NCBI RefSeq assembly: GCF_031323975.1
Contig: NZ_JAVIWS010000001.1
Coordinates: 310,001 to 374,000, forward strand
From: Escherichia ruysiae
GTDB lineage: Bacteria; Pseudomonadota; Gammaproteobacteria; Enterobacterales; Enterobacteriaceae
Length of the DNA stretch: 64,000 nt
Reading direction: 5' to 3'
Each line of letters begins with the position of its first letter. Within the stretch, counting starts at the first letter, position 1. The notes beneath the pieces are model-generated. The model had not been told where the DNA came from and did not search any database. It was given only the letters and a program-made list of their open reading frames with translations. Of the stretch, positions 63,191 to 64,000 are shown in pieces. The translations under genes and the position numbers were made by a program.

Positions 63191-63937
63191 TTAATGGCGA
63201 TGGACATTCAGTCCGGCATAGCTTTGGGTAACCGGCATCATTTCCAGTGTGTTGATGTTGACGTGAGCAGGGAGTGTAGCAACCCACCAGACTGCTTCGC
63301 TGACATCTTCTGGCGTCAGCGCAACGGTGTTTTGATAGGTTTTTTCCGCTTTATCGTCGTCACCTTTAAAGCGAACATTGGAAAACTCGGTGCCACCCAC
63401 CAGCCCCGGTTCGATGTCGGTGACACGTACTGCCGTACCATGCAAGTCAGTGCGCAGATTCAGGCTGAACTGACGAACAAACGCTTTTGTCGCGCCATAA
63501 ACGTTACCACCAGCATACGGCCAGCTACCCGCCGTTGAGCCAATGTTAATAATATGACCATGATTACGCTCGACCATGCCAGGCAGGACAGCGCGGGTCA
63601 TATACACCAGGCCTTTGTTGTTGGTATCAATCATAGTTTCCCAGTCTTCAACGCTGGCTTTATGTGCAGGTTCCATACCCAGCGCCAGTCCAGCATTGTT
63701 TACCAGAATATCGATATTACGCCACTCGGCAGGAAGCGAAGTCAGCATCTCTTCAATGGCGGCGCGGTTGCGAACGTCCAGTTGGGCGATATACAAATTA
63801 TCTCCCAGTTCGTCTTTTAACTCCTGCAACCGTTCCTGGCGACGGCCAGTGGCGATAACTTTATGCCCTTGTTGAATAAAACGACGTGTAATGCATTCAC
63901 CAAAACCTGCCGTTGCTCCAGTTACTAAAACGATCAT
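63191..63937 (-). CDS. ydfG: YdfG, NADP-dependent 3-hydroxy acid/malonic semialdehyde reductase
   Basis: This 248-residue short-chain dehydrogenase has TGATAGFG (cofactor), NNAG, and the catalytic set serine in IGSTAG and YGATK. YdfG oxidises L-allo-threonine and serine and reduces malonic semialdehyde with NADPH. The start at 63937 gives the known length; the frame upstream adds five residues. Confidence 0.92.
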   Translation of the reverse strand: MIVLVTGATAGFGECITRRFIQQGHKVIATGRRQERLQELKDELGDNLYIAQLDVRNRAAIEEMLTSLPAEWRNIDILVNNAGLALGMEPAHKASVEDWETMIDTNNKGLVYMTRAVLPGMVERNHGHIINIGSTAGSWPYAGGNVYGATKAFVRQFSLNLRTDLHGTAVRVTDIEPGLVGGTEFSNVRFKGDDDKAEKTYQNTVALTPEDVSEAVWWVATLPAHVNINTLEMMPVTQSYAGLNVHRH

Positions 63938-64000
63938 CTCACTGTTCCTCAACGATTTTGTGTGTCAATAACATAGCACGTGATGCTTAAGAGCGGGTAA

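Overview
The window is Escherichia coli chromosome. The flanks carry a gene order I recognise from E. coli (reverse of the usual K-12 map direction): tqsA, mdtJI, ydgD, ydgU, asr, ynfM, ynfL, mlc, bioD2, clcB, dmsD, ynfD, ynfC, speG, ynfB, ynfA, rspA, rspB, then ydfJ, ydfI, ydfZ, rspR (ydfH) and ydfG. It is not K-12 itself: the ynfEFGH genes between dmsD and ynfD are missing, and the prophage carries structural genes that the K-12 Qin prophage lacks.

Bases 15138-59178 are a complete-looking lambdoid prophage of the Qin type, inserted in ydfJ between short att cores (10 bp, 15138-15147 and 59169-59178). From the left it holds: integrase and excisionase; an exonuclease-VIII-like chimera; the dicB immunity/early operon (ydfD, dicB, the DicF sRNA, ydfA) read leftwards; the dicA/dicC switch with palindromic operators; a YdaT-like gene; a replication initiator with an iteron origin inside its gene; and a DUF977-type gene. 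An AT-rich moron follows that encodes a RelA/SpoT-domain alarmone synthetase. It lies where K-12 Qin has relBE, next to hokD.

The late part starts with rem, ydfU and the Q-type antiterminator quuQ, then a probable late promoter and terminator. A cold-shock/lysis block follows (cspF remnant, cspB, ynfU-like, holin essQ, ydfR, SAR endolysin rrrQ, nested spanins rzpQ/rzoQ, cspI, a zinc-ribbon ORF with an apparent ATT start, gnsB). After a probable cos site comes a nearly complete lambda-type head and tail operon: terminase, gpW, portal, protease-capsid fusion, gpZ/U/V/G/GT/H/M/L/K/I/J. It ends with a side-tail-fibre with tandem repeats, a second fibre with an S74 self-cleaving chaperone, a tfa remnant, pinQ and ydfK.

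How the parts relate: the phage sits inside a catabolic cluster (rspA dehydratase, rspB dehydrogenase, ydfJ transporter, ydfI oxidoreductase, rspR regulator), cutting ydfJ in its first transmembrane segment and separating ydfJ-ydfI from the rspAB promoter. The dicBF locus can block division and alter sugar uptake, hokD and the alarmone synthetase are potential growth-arrest or anti-phage functions, and the csp/ydfK/gnsB genes form a cold-responsive cargo. The strongest candidate for something undescribed is the alarmone-synthetase moron at 24278-25303.
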